A stretch of DNA of 5,608 bases. It comes from Propionibacteriaceae bacterium (GTDB lineage: Bacteria; Actinomycetota; Actinomycetes; Propionibacteriales; Propionibacteriaceae). A model generated the notes under the pieces. It searched no databases and was not told where the DNA came from. It was given only the letters and a program-made list of their open reading frames with translations. Shown here one piece after another: positions 1 to 5,608 of this stretch (position 1 is the first letter of the stretch; every line of letters begins with the position of its first letter). The stretch lies in NCBI GenBank assembly GCA_003451975.1, contig DMIX01000155.1:1-5608 (forward strand), read 5' to 3'. The translations under genes were made by a program, and so were the position numbers.

Positions 1-451
1 GGCTGACCGCCAGTGCATGACGGGCTTGGCCGACGGCGATTTGGGCGATCGCAGCGTCGTAACGTTCGAAGAACTCGATGGCGTTCTCGCCGCCGGGCAC
101 CTTGGCCAGCAGGTCGCCGGTGGACCACTTCATCAGCGTCGACTGGTAGGTGTTGACTTCGTCGGTCATCGCGAAGGAAGCCATCTCGTAGTCCCCTGCC
201 GAGATTTCGCGCAGCCCGTCCAGCACGGTGATCGGCACGCCGACGCTCTGGGCCAGCGGCGCTGCGGTCTGCTGGGTGCGCACCAGATTGGAGGTGTAGA
301 TGGCCTGCAGCGGGAGGTGCGCCAGCCGCTCGGCCAGCGTCTGAGCCTGCCGGCGTCCATGGTCGTCGAGGTCGGCCCCGGGCGCAGCGGTGTCGAGCAG
401 CAATTCGGTGTTGGAGGGTGTCCGCCCGTGGCGCACCAAGATCAAACGCAT
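1..451 (-). CDS. Histidine phosphatase family protein (phosphoglycerate mutase-like), 3' end cut by window edge
   Basis: The first 150 residues of a cytoplasmic phosphohydrolase of the histidine phosphatase superfamily are visible; the C-terminus lies beyond the left edge. The protein opens with MRLILVRHGRT, a beta strand leading into the RHG signature at residues 7-9, where His8 would be the phosphorylated nucleophile. Further family marks are SNLVRTQQTA around residues 54-63 (Arg58, phosphate pocket), a GLREISAGDYE segment at 79-89 (Glu82 is the probable general acid) and PGGEN at 119-123. The second catalytic histidine is expected just past the last visible residue, so completeness cannot be judged. 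The ATG at 449-451 is chosen because it directly precedes the core strand. It has no properly spaced ribosome binding site and may be leaderless. The superfamily covers sugar phosphatases, cobalamin-pathway phosphatases and mutases, and the substrate cannot be told here. It is divergent from mdh with no obvious functional link. Confidence 0.9.
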   Translation of the reverse strand, partial: MRLILVRHGRTPSNTELLLDTAAPGADLDDHGRRQAQTLAERLAHLPLQAIYTSNLVRTQQTAAPLAQSVGVPITVLDGLREISAGDYEMASFAMTDEVNTYQSTLMKWSTGDLLAKVPGGENAIEFFERYDAAIAQIAVGQARHALAVS

Positions 452-457
452 GCTCCG

Positions 458-463
458 AGCATA
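458..463 (-). promoter_or_regulatory. Candidate -10 box for leaderless transcription of the phosphatase gene
   Basis: Read on the minus strand, TATGCT fits the actinobacterial -10 pattern TANNNT. It is followed by exactly six bases (CGGAGC) and then the ATG at 451, so a start site at the usual distance would fall on or next to the A of the start codon. The only Shine-Dalgarno-like bases, GGAG, end one base before the ATG, too close to work normally. No good -35 box is seen at the right distance, which is common for such promoters. Confidence 0.45.
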
Positions 464-569
464 GGACGCAACGAGCCGGGATCGGACCACCGGCCAACCA
501 GCGGTGACGCTGTATTTCGGCTCGCTCCTTGACCAATGTTCTTACCCGTATCCGCTGGTGAAGCGGAAC

Positions 570-578
570 TGCTAGCGT
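570..578 (+). promoter_or_regulatory. Candidate extended -10 promoter for mdh
   Basis: TGC directly followed by TAGCGT gives an extended -10 element with a TANNNT hexamer, which would produce a leader of about 35 bases before the mdh GTG. No good -35 lies at 17-18 bases; TTGACC at 529-534 is a good -35 match but lacks a matching -10 at normal spacing. A small dyad, TCCGC at 551-555 and GCGGA at 563-567, sits just upstream. This is a pattern-based guess. Confidence 0.3.
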
Positions 579-607
579 CGGTTTCGGATCCAACCGAGCA
601 TCTGTTT

Positions 608-613
608 GAGGAG
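608..613 (+). promoter_or_regulatory. Ribosome binding site fixing the mdh GTG start
   Basis: GAGGAG lies six bases before the GTG at 620-622. It decides between this start and an in-frame ATG at 536 that would add 28 residues: the upstream ATG has no such site, and the extra residues precede the usual N-terminus of the family. Confidence 0.75.
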
Positions 614-619
614 ACAAAC

Positions 620-1609
620 GTGAGCAAGACTCCCGTCAAGGTAGCGGTCACCGGCGCAGCCGGTCAGATCTGCTACAGCCTGCTGTTCCGGATCGCCAGC
701 GGTTCGCTGCTGGGACCCGACCAACCGGTGGAACTGCGCCTGCTGGAGATCACCCCTGCGCTCAAGGCTCTCGAAGGCGTCGTCATGGAACTCGACGACT
801 GCGCCTCCCCGCTGCTGAGCAAGATTGAGATCGGCGACGATCCCAACAAGGTTTTCGAGGGTGTGAACTTGGCCATGCTGGTGGGCGCCATGCCCCGCAA
901 GCAAGGCATGGAGCGTTCTGACCTGCTCAGTGCCAACGGTGCCATCTTCACCGCCCAGGGCAAGGCCCTCAATGCGGTGGCCGCCGACGACCTCCGGGTG
1001 CTGATCACCGGCAACCCGGCCAACACCAATGCGCTGATCGCGATGAGCAACGCTCCCGACATCCCCAATGAGCGCTTCAATGCGCTGACTCGGTTGGATC
1101 ACAACCGGGCCATCACCCAGGTCGCACAGAAGACCGGTGTCGCCGTGGACGCGGTGAAGCACATGACTATTTGGGGCAATCACTCCGCCACCCAGTACCC
1201 CGACGTGTTCCACGCCGAGGTCGAGGGCAAGAATGCCGCTGAGGTCATCAACGACCAGGCCTGGATCGAGAGCACCTTCATCCCGACCGTCGCCAAACGT
1301 GGTGCTGCCATCATCGAGGCCCGCGGACTGAGCTCGGCCGCCTCGGCGGCCAACGCCACCGTTGAGCATATGCACGACTGGGTGCTCGGCACGCCCGAGG
1401 GTGACTGGGTTTCGGCCGCCGTGCCGTCCGACGGCTCCTACGGAGTGCCCGAGGGCTTGATCTCGTCGTTCCCGGTCACCTACTCCGGTGGCAGCTACCG
1501 GATCGTTCAGGGTCTGGAGATCGACGCCTTCTCGCGGGGCAAGATCGATGCCTCGGTGGCCGAACTGGCCGACGAGAAGGCTGCGGTCACCGAACTCGGG
1601 CTCATCTGA
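620..1609 (+). CDS. mdh: Malate dehydrogenase (NAD-dependent)
   Basis: Cytoplasmic TCA-cycle enzyme that interconverts (S)-malate and oxaloacetate using NAD. The protein is 329 residues, the usual length for actinobacterial malate dehydrogenases. Visible in order: the Rossmann nucleotide loop TGAAGQI (11-17); LLEI (41-44), whose Glu43 ends the second strand and suits NAD rather than NADP; the substrate loop around [12 protein letters not shown] with Arg93 and Arg99; GNPANTNA (131-138); LTRLDHNR with Asp160 and Arg163; and the catalytic histidine His188 in [12 protein letters not shown]. The C-terminal part (VSDGSYG-type region near 269-275, [14 protein letters not shown] at the end) also matches the family. 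Together these indicate an intact enzyme rather than lactate dehydrogenase. One oddity is Cys18 in place of the third glycine of the GxxGxxG loop. The gene starts with GTG behind a good GAGGAG site and is followed by a strong hairpin, so it is probably transcribed alone. Confidence 0.97.
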   Translation: MSKTPVKVAVTGAAGQICYSLLFRIASGSLLGPDQPVELRLLEITPALKALEGVVMELDDCASPLLSKIEIGDDPNKVFEGVNLAMLVGAMPRKQGMERSDLLSANGAIFTAQGKALNAVAADDLRVLITGNPANTNALIAMSNAPDIPNERFNALTRLDHNRAITQVAQKTGVAVDAVKHMTIWGNHSATQYPDVFHAEVEGKNAAEVINDQAWIESTFIPTVAKRGAAIIEARGLSSAASAANATVEHMHDWVLGTPEGDWVSAAVPSDGSYGVPEGLISSFPVTYSGGSYRIVQGLEIDAFSRGKIDASVAELADEKAAVTELGLI

Positions 1610-1629
1610 GGCATACCCAGTCGTCTGAA

Positions 1630-1664
1630 CGAAGGCGCCCCGTGGTGATCCCGGGGCGCCTTCG
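1630..1664 (+). terminator. Probable intrinsic terminator hairpin after mdh
   Basis: A perfect 13-base-pair, mostly GC stem (1630-1642 with 1652-1664) encloses a nine-base loop and begins 20 bases after the mdh stop. It is followed by GCGTTCT rather than a clean T tract, as is common in high-GC bacteria. It ends only 20 bases before the acetyltransferase ATG, so it also lies in the leader of any read-through message. Confidence 0.75.
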
Positions 1665-1684
1665 CGTTCTGAGAAGATGAGTCC

Positions 1685-2218
1685 ATGCCCACCCACCACC
1701 GGACACTTCAGCCTGACGACGCCCCGGCCTTGGCTGCGCTGTTGTCCAGCAATCGCGATTTTTTGGCGCCGTGGGAGCCGGTTCGCGATGAGTCGTACTT
1801 CACCGTGGCCGGTCAGGAACAGGTCGTGGCCGACCATCTCGCCCACCAGCGCGCCGGCGGCATGTACTGCGCGATCATTCTGGACGATCAGGCCCAGCCG
1901 GTCGGGCGGATCAACCTGAGCCTTTTCCGCGGCCCTTTCCAATCAGCGACGATGGGCTATTGGCTCTCCGAGCATGTCGGCGGGCGGGGGTTGGCCACGG
2001 CGGCAGTCGGCGAAGTCGTCGAGGTTGCGTTCAGCACTCTGGGTTTGCACCGGGTGGAGGCGGGCACGATCCCTGAGAATGTGCGCTCGCAGGCGGTATT
2101 GACCAAGAATGGCTTCACCCGATTCGGCTATGCCCCGGCCTACCTGCACATCGCCGGTCGCTATCGCGATCACGTGCTGTTTCAGAAGCTCGCTCCCGGA
2201 ATCACACCGTCGGACTAA
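1685..2218 (+). CDS. GNAT family N-acetyltransferase, RimJ/RimL-like
   Basis: A 177-residue cytoplasmic enzyme predicted to move an acetyl group from acetyl-CoA to an amine on a protein N-terminus or small molecule. The N-terminal strand and helix carry LQPDDAPALAALL (8-20) and DFLAPWEPVR (25-34), common in RimJ/RimL relatives. The acetyl-CoA pyrophosphate loop (motif A) is GGRGLATAAV at 99-108, after GYWLSEHVG. The family's C-terminal signature follows: IPENVRSQAVLTKNGF (129-144), with Asn132, Ser135 and the NGF turn. The length is normal and nothing looks broken. The first in-frame ATG is used; a weak purine run, GAGAAG at 1671-1676, could be its ribosome binding site. RimJ and RimL acetylate ribosomal proteins, but many members of this group act on antibiotics or metabolites, so the substrate is not predicted. 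The mdh hairpin ends 20 bases upstream, so its own promoter is not obvious. Confidence 0.9.
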   Translation: MPTHHRTLQPDDAPALAALLSSNRDFLAPWEPVRDESYFTVAGQEQVVADHLAHQRAGGMYCAIILDDQAQPVGRINLSLFRGPFQSATMGYWLSEHVGGRGLATAAVGEVVEVAFSTLGLHRVEAGTIPENVRSQAVLTKNGFTRFGYAPAYLHIAGRYRDHVLFQKLAPGITPSD

Positions 2219-2219
2219 G

Positions 2220-2249
2220 TTACGGTTCCGTAGCCGTAGCAGCTAGGCT
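2220..2249 (+). promoter_or_regulatory. Candidate promoter for the ligase-hydrolase pair
   Basis: TTACGG at 2220-2225 (weak -35) and TAGGCT at 2244-2249 (TANNNT -10) are 18 bases apart, giving a leader of roughly 33 bases. A near-palindrome, TACGG at 2221-2225 and CCGTA at 2228-2232 with a second CCGTA at 2234-2238, overlaps the -35 and could be an operator or chance. This is the only promoter-like pattern I find in the 70-base gap. Confidence 0.3.
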
Positions 2250-2288
2250 TTTACGACAGTCCACCGTCTGCCAGAAAGCTGATCGCCC

Positions 2289-4001
2289 ATGACTGGTCGT
2301 CCCGCCACCGATGCGACCCGAGCCGTCCGAGACGCTCGCGATTTTCTCCTCGAACACCGCCTCGACTACGCCGGAACCATCGACGGGTTCACCTGGCCGG
2401 AGCTCACCGAGTTCAACTTCGCGTTGGAATGGTTCGATGTGATGGCCGGCGAACACCCTGATCGGGCTGCGGTCACCATCGTCTCCCATGACTTGCTGGC
2501 ACAGTCGTGGAGCTACGGCGAGCTCTCCCGTCGATCCGATCAGGTCGCCAACTGGCTGCGATTGCTCGGGTTGAAGCGCGGATCGCGGGTCATCGTGATG
2601 CTGAACAACACCATCGATCTGTGGGAGATCGTGCTCGGTATCTACAAGATCGGCGCGGTCGCCATTCCCACCTCTACCCTGCTTTCGGCCACTGACCTGG
2701 CGTACCGCGTGCATCACGGCGAGGCCACTGCGGTCGTGGCACCGACATCGCTGCGGGCACGGTTGGACAGTCTCGATTCCAGCGTGCTGCGCATCGGGGT
2801 CGGCCCCGACACTCCTGCGGGCTGGATCGCCATGGCGGAATCACAACGGGCCAGTGATCAGTTCGTTCCCGACGGACCGACACCGACCACCGATCCGAGC
2901 CTGCTGTATTTCACCTCCGGCACCACCTCGCACCCCAAGTTGGTGCAGCACAGCCAGGTGTCCTATCCGGTGGGTCATCTGTCCACCATGTGGTGGCTGG
3001 GGGTTCAACCCGGCGACATTCACCTCAACATCTCCTCACCGGGCTGGGGCAAACATGCGTGGAGCAACTTCTTCGCGCCCTTCCTGGCGCAGGCCACAGT
3101 GTTCGTCTTCAACTACGAACGGTTCGACGCCGGCACACTGATGAAGGTCATGGACGCCCACCAGGTAACGACCTTCTGTGCGCCTCCCACTGTGTGGCGC
3201 ATGCTGATTCAGGCCGACCTGACGCAACTGTCGCAGCCGCCGCGGGAGTTGCTCGGTGCCGGCGAGCCGTTGAATCCGGAAGTCATCACCACTGTTCGTG
3301 CTGCCTGGGGCGGCACCATTCGCGATGGCTTCGGACAGACCGAAACCACCTGCTGCGTGGGCAACTCCCCGGGTCAGGTCGTCAAGGATGGTTCCATGGG
3401 GCGGCCCATGCCTGGCTACCCGGTGGTGCTGTTGGACCCAGTGACCGGCGACCCCGGCGTCAGCGAGGGCGAGATCTGCCTCGACCTGAGCAAACCGATC
3501 CTGGGTTTGATGACCGGCTACCACAACAACCCGGAGATGACCGCCGAGGTTCGGCGCAACGGCTACTTCCACACCGGTGACATCGCCACACTCGACGCCG
3601 ACGGTTACCTCACCTACGTCGGTCGGGCCGACGATGTGTTCAAAGCCTCCGACTACAAGATCTCGCCCTTCGAGCTGGAGTCGATCCTGTTGGAGCACCC
3701 CTATGTGACCGAGGTTGCGATCGTGCCGAGCCCTGACCCGGTGCGGGCCGCGGTGCCCAAGGCTTTCGTCCGCCTGGTCGAACATGCCACCGATCAGCAG
3801 GCAGAGGCGGCGCGCTCCATTTTCGAGCATGCCCGGGCTCGGCTCAGCGCCTACCAGCGGGTTCGCATCGTGGAGTTCGTCACCGAGCTCCCGAAGACCA
3901 TTTCGGGGAAGATCCGCCGGGTGGAGCTGCGCGAACGCGAAGCCGAGCGGGTCGCCTCAGACGATCCCCAAGGCCAGTTCCTGGAGCGGGATTTCCGCTG
4001 A
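2289..4001 (+). CDS. AMP-dependent acyl-CoA synthetase/ligase (ANL superfamily)
   Basis: A 570-residue adenylate-forming enzyme predicted to activate a carboxylic acid with ATP to an acyl-AMP and then transfer it to CoA. Motifs in order: A3 phosphate loop YFTSGTTSHPK (207-217); NISSPGWGKHAWSNFFAPF (247-265) in the acyl-binding half; GAGEPLNPEV (323-332); A5 DGFGQTET (346-353); A7 YFHTGD ending at Asp431; the GRADD hinge (445-449, Arg446); VFKASDYKISPFELES (450-465); and the A10 loop PKTISGKIRR with catalytic Lys541. All key positions are present, so it should be active. It has no carrier-protein or condensation domain, arguing against a peptide synthetase. It is shorter than classic acetyl-CoA synthetase (about 650 residues) and resembles medium-chain acyl-CoA or acetyl-CoA synthetase-like ligases. 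The acid is unknown. The start is the first in-frame ATG; the upstream AGAAAG (2273-2278) is a weak, distant ribosome binding site. The hydrolase follows after 39 bases, probably in one operon. Confidence 0.9.
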   Translation: MTGRPATDATRAVRDARDFLLEHRLDYAGTIDGFTWPELTEFNFALEWFDVMAGEHPDRAAVTIVSHDLLAQSWSYGELSRRSDQVANWLRLLGLKRGSRVIVMLNNTIDLWEIVLGIYKIGAVAIPTSTLLSATDLAYRVHHGEATAVVAPTSLRARLDSLDSSVLRIGVGPDTPAGWIAMAESQRASDQFVPDGPTPTTDPSLLYFTSGTTSHPKLVQHSQVSYPVGHLSTMWWLGVQPGDIHLNISSPGWGKHAWSNFFAPFLAQATVFVFNYERFDAGTLMKVMDAHQVTTFCAPPTVWRMLIQADLTQLSQPPRELLGAGEPLNPEVITTVRAAWGGTIRDGFGQTETTCCVGNSPGQVVKDGSMGRPMPGYPVVLLDPVTGDPGVSEGEICLDLSKPILGLMTGYHNNPEMTAEVRRNGYFHTGDIATLDADGYLTYVGRADDVFKASDYKISPFELESILLEHPYVTEVAIVPSPDPVRAAVPKAFVRLVEHATDQQAEAARSIFEHARARLSAYQRVRIVEFVTELPKTISGKIRRVELREREAERVASDDPQGQFLERDFR

Positions 4002-4028
4002 TCGCTGTTTTCGGATTGAGCTCAAGCC

Positions 4029-4035
4029 AAGGAGG
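4029..4035 (+). promoter_or_regulatory. Strong ribosome binding site of the hydrolase gene
   Basis: AAGGAGG lies five bases before the ATG at 4041, a near-complete match to the anti-Shine-Dalgarno and the strongest site in the window. It confirms the start and suggests good translation from a message shared with the ligase gene. Confidence 0.8.
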
Positions 4036-4040
4036 ACACC

Positions 4041-4928
4041 ATGCCCGAGGCCGTCGTGATCGTGTCCGGCGGGTCGGCGATCAGCCCGTTTACTACCCCT
4101 GATGCGGTCTGTCGAAGTGGCCAGCAGGCCGGAAGCACCGATTCCTTCCTCCGCAGCGAGTTACTGGCCCAGGGCCACACGGTATTCACCGCACCCGCTC
4201 ACGCCGGGCCTGGTCCTGCCGAGCGCGACTCGGGCTTCGCCGGTTTCGACGATCCGGCCGAGGTCCTCAGCGAGTCTCTCACGATCAACTCGCTGGGATC
4301 GATTGATGAGGCCGGGGCTCGACTGGTTCGGTTGCTGTGCTATCTCGAGGAGCGCTTCGGCTACGACCAGTTCTCGATCGTGGCGCATTCGATGGGTGGG
4401 CTGTTCAGTACTGCGGCCATGAACCAGCTCAGTGATTCTCCGGTGACGGTGTCGCGGCTGATCACGATCGGCACGCCCTGGGACGGCGGTTTCGCCGCAG
4501 ATTACGCCGCGGGCGATCTGGACCTGTCCGAGGCCCAGGGAAATCCCGCTTTCGAGCAGATCCTCACCGAATTCGCCAATGCAGTCCACGACCTGCCTGC
4601 CGACAACGCCGGGCAGCAGGTTACCGCGGGTTTCCTGCGGCGTTGGCTTCCCACGCAGGTGGCTGCGCTGGATCAGCTTGCGGTGACCTTGATCGCGGGT
4701 GAGGCCTTCACCGGCGCTGGTTCGATGTGGCCCAACGACGGATTAGTGACGGTGCCCAGCGCGCTCGCACACGCCGTGCCGGGCTCGGCGCTGGGCGCTG
4801 CTCCCCGGTACCAGTTCGCCGACGCGCATTCGATCTACTTCGCGGACATGTTCGGGCTGCCTTGGGAGCGTGCGCTCACCTGGGATCCCGCAGTGATCGC
4901 CACCGTAGGCCAAGCACTGAAAGCCTGA
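4041..4928 (+). CDS. Alpha/beta hydrolase, lipase/esterase type
   Basis: A 295-residue predicted serine hydrolase acting on an ester. The N-terminal strand EAVVIVSGG (3-11) with following Gly/Ser is in the place of the oxyanion loop. The nucleophile elbow is VAHSMGG (114-120), with Ser117 as nucleophile, followed by ITIGTPWDGG (141-150), the GTP segment seen in bacterial lipases and PGAP1/DUF676-like proteins. Likely triad partners are Asp233 in PNDGLVTVPSA and His263 in ADAHSIYF; these two are inferred from position and context. Between them and the elbow, residues 150-215 are mostly helical and may form a lid. There is no signal peptide or membrane segment, so it is probably cytoplasmic. 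Its stop is two bases from the stop of the converging gene. The spacing to the ligase gene and the strong ribosome binding site suggest co-expression, perhaps to release the acid that the ligase activates. The exact substrate is unknown; it could be a lipid ester, a thioester or another ester. Confidence 0.85.
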   Translation: MPEAVVIVSGGSAISPFTTPDAVCRSGQQAGSTDSFLRSELLAQGHTVFTAPAHAGPGPAERDSGFAGFDDPAEVLSESLTINSLGSIDEAGARLVRLLCYLEERFGYDQFSIVAHSMGGLFSTAAMNQLSDSPVTVSRLITIGTPWDGGFAADYAAGDLDLSEAQGNPAFEQILTEFANAVHDLPADNAGQQVTAGFLRRWLPTQVAALDQLAVTLIAGEAFTGAGSMWPNDGLVTVPSALAHAVPGSALGAAPRYQFADAHSIYFADMFGLPWERALTWDPAVIATVGQALKA

Positions 4929-4937
4929 GATCAGGCT
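4922..4937. repeat. Short inverted repeat across the two converging stop codons
   Basis: AGCCTGA (4922-4928) and TCAGGCT (4931-4937) are perfect inverted copies separated by GA. The outer six pairs could form a stem with a four-base loop. Both genes end in Ala-stop with the same codons (GCC TGA), which explains most of the symmetry, so a role as a two-way terminator is possible but weakly supported. Confidence 0.4.
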
Positions 4938-5608
4938 CCGGTCACGAACTCGTAGCCGGCCTCCGCCGCGATCGTGCGGACTTGTTCGCGCCACTGCTCG
5001 TAGGAGAAGTCGAAGGTGTAGTCCTTGGCGAAATGGGTGATCTGCTCGGCAATGTCATCGGCCAAGCCCTCGCTGCCGGTGCTGCTGTAGGTGCCACCGG
5101 AAAAGCCGAAGCCTGAACTTTCGCCGGGATCGCCGCTGGTGAATCCGCCGCCGGTCTCCTTCAGCGAGTCGGAGTAGCGCACCTGCCACGCGGCGTCATC
5201 GACGATGATCGTGGCGCGGTACTCCAGCTTCTGCCGTGCCAGCACCGAAGTCCGTTCGGCCAGGACTCGAGTAATGGTGGCCTTGTCGCCGGATTCTTCC
5301 CAGGTGAATTGCCAGCTTTCGGCCAAGGCTCGCAACCGCCCTTGGATGTTCGAGTGGGGCGACACGGCTTCAGCTTGACCGACCGTCGGCTCCAACCAAG
5401 AGTCAGCGGACGTGGCTTGTGCCATCGGTTCCCACTGGGACCCGTTCCAGCGGTAGCCGTTCTGCACCTCACCGACCTGCGGCGCCTGCGCGACGGGCAC
5501 CCACTGCTGGCCGTCCCAACGATGGCCGTTCACGACCTGGCCCACCTGATACTGCTGCGGCTGAGCAGCCTGCGCGACCGGCACCCACTGCTGACCGTCC
5601 CAACGATG
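4931..5608 (-). CDS. Trp-repeat protein with C-terminal domain of unknown function, 5' end cut by window edge
   Basis: I do not recognise the function. 225 residues are visible and the frame stays open to the right edge, so the start is missing; a GTG at 5584 lies inside a repeat and is probably not the true start. Numbering from the edge, residues 1-67 hold at least three copies of a short repeat around HRWDGQQWVPV, rich in Trp, Gly and Gln. A linker (68-85) follows, then a mixed domain with an LRALAESWQFTWEESG segment (92-107), strands EYRATIIVDD and WQVRYSD, a Gly/Ser-rich loop (154-180) and a final helical part ending GYEFVTGA. No membrane segment is visible. The RWDGxxW pattern recalls the RYWDGxxWT part of DUF2510, a short domain of actinobacterial membrane or surface proteins, but the resemblance is partial. 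It converges on the hydrolase gene with a two-base gap and is not in its operon. Confidence 0.8.
   Translation of the reverse strand, partial: HRWDGQQWVPVAQAAQPQQYQVGQVVNGHRWDGQQWVPVAQAPQVGEVQNGYRWNGSQWEPMAQATSADSWLEPTVGQAEAVSPHSNIQGRLRALAESWQFTWEESGDKATITRVLAERTSVLARQKLEYRATIIVDDAAWQVRYSDSLKETGGGFTSGDPGESSGFGFSGGTYSSTGSEGLADDIAEQITHFAKDYTFDFSYEQWREQVRTIAAEAGYEFVTGA
5415..5608 (-). repeat. Tandem repeats encoding the Trp-rich units
   Basis: Two 41-base stretches, 5484-5524 and 5568-5608, differ at only two positions and lie 84 bases (28 codons) apart. A third, more diverged copy at 5415-5455 lies 69 bases (23 codons) away. Each encodes an (H/Y)RW(D/N)GxQWxPxAQA unit; the full unit is 23 residues, with a QPQQY-type insertion lengthening one spacing. 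The array reaches the window edge and probably continues. Confidence 0.85.

Noticed and set aside
17..532. A 171-codon plus-strand open frame at the left edge
   Set aside because: It is the exact complement frame of the histidine phosphatase gene, whose minus-strand translation carries the RHG, REI and PGGEN motifs.
536..619. An N-terminal extension of malate dehydrogenase from the in-frame ATG at 536
   Set aside because: The GTG at 620 has a well placed GAGGAG site and gives the standard 329 residues; the extension lacks a ribosome binding site and overlaps the likely promoter.
572..1942. A 456-codon open frame on the minus strand opposite mdh and the acetyltransferase
   Set aside because: It lies antisense to two clearly functional genes with intact motifs. 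Its translation is a low-complexity Gly/Arg/Asp/Val mix with no recognisable domain, typical of high-GC shadow frames.
2907..2939. Ser instead of Gly in the A3 loop (TSGTTSHPK) of the ligase as a possible inactivating change
   Set aside because: All other catalytic positions are intact, and Ser here, together with the KASDYKISPFELES stretch, appears from memory to be normal for this actinobacterial subgroup.
3036..3830. A 264-codon open frame on the minus strand within the ligase gene
   Set aside because: It is antisense to the ANL ligase, whose motifs occupy the plus strand throughout, and it shows no domain or ribosome binding site.

Overview
The window comes from a high-GC bacterium. The malate dehydrogenase is the 329-residue type typical of Actinomycetota, and GTG starts and one probable leaderless gene fit that phylum. 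I cannot place it more finely from sequence alone. No tRNA, rRNA, CRISPR, insertion sequence or prophage gene is visible, and no intergenic gap exceeds about 170 bases.

Layout from left to right: a histidine-phosphatase gene on the minus strand runs off the left edge (1-451). It is divergent from mdh (620-1609, plus), and the 168-base gap between them must hold promoters for both. A strong hairpin follows mdh (1630-1664), then a RimJ/RimL-like GNAT acetyltransferase (1685-2218). After a 70-base gap comes a probable two-gene operon: an AMP-forming acyl-CoA synthetase-like ligase of the ANL superfamily (2289-4001) and, 39 bases later with a strong ribosome binding site, an alpha/beta hydrolase of lipase type (4041-4928). 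A minus-strand gene converges on the hydrolase with only two bases between the stop codons (4931 to beyond 5608). It encodes Trp-rich tandem repeats followed by a C-terminal domain I do not recognise.

How they may work together: mdh is central carbon metabolism and stands alone. The hydrolase and ligase could act in sequence, with the hydrolase releasing a carboxylic acid from an ester and the ligase activating it to a CoA thioester; this rests only on gene order and family. The acetyltransferase and phosphatase show no clear link to their neighbours.

Most of the window looks like ordinary chromosomal genes. The least explained item is the repeat protein at the right edge. I do not see convincing evidence of a new multi-gene system.
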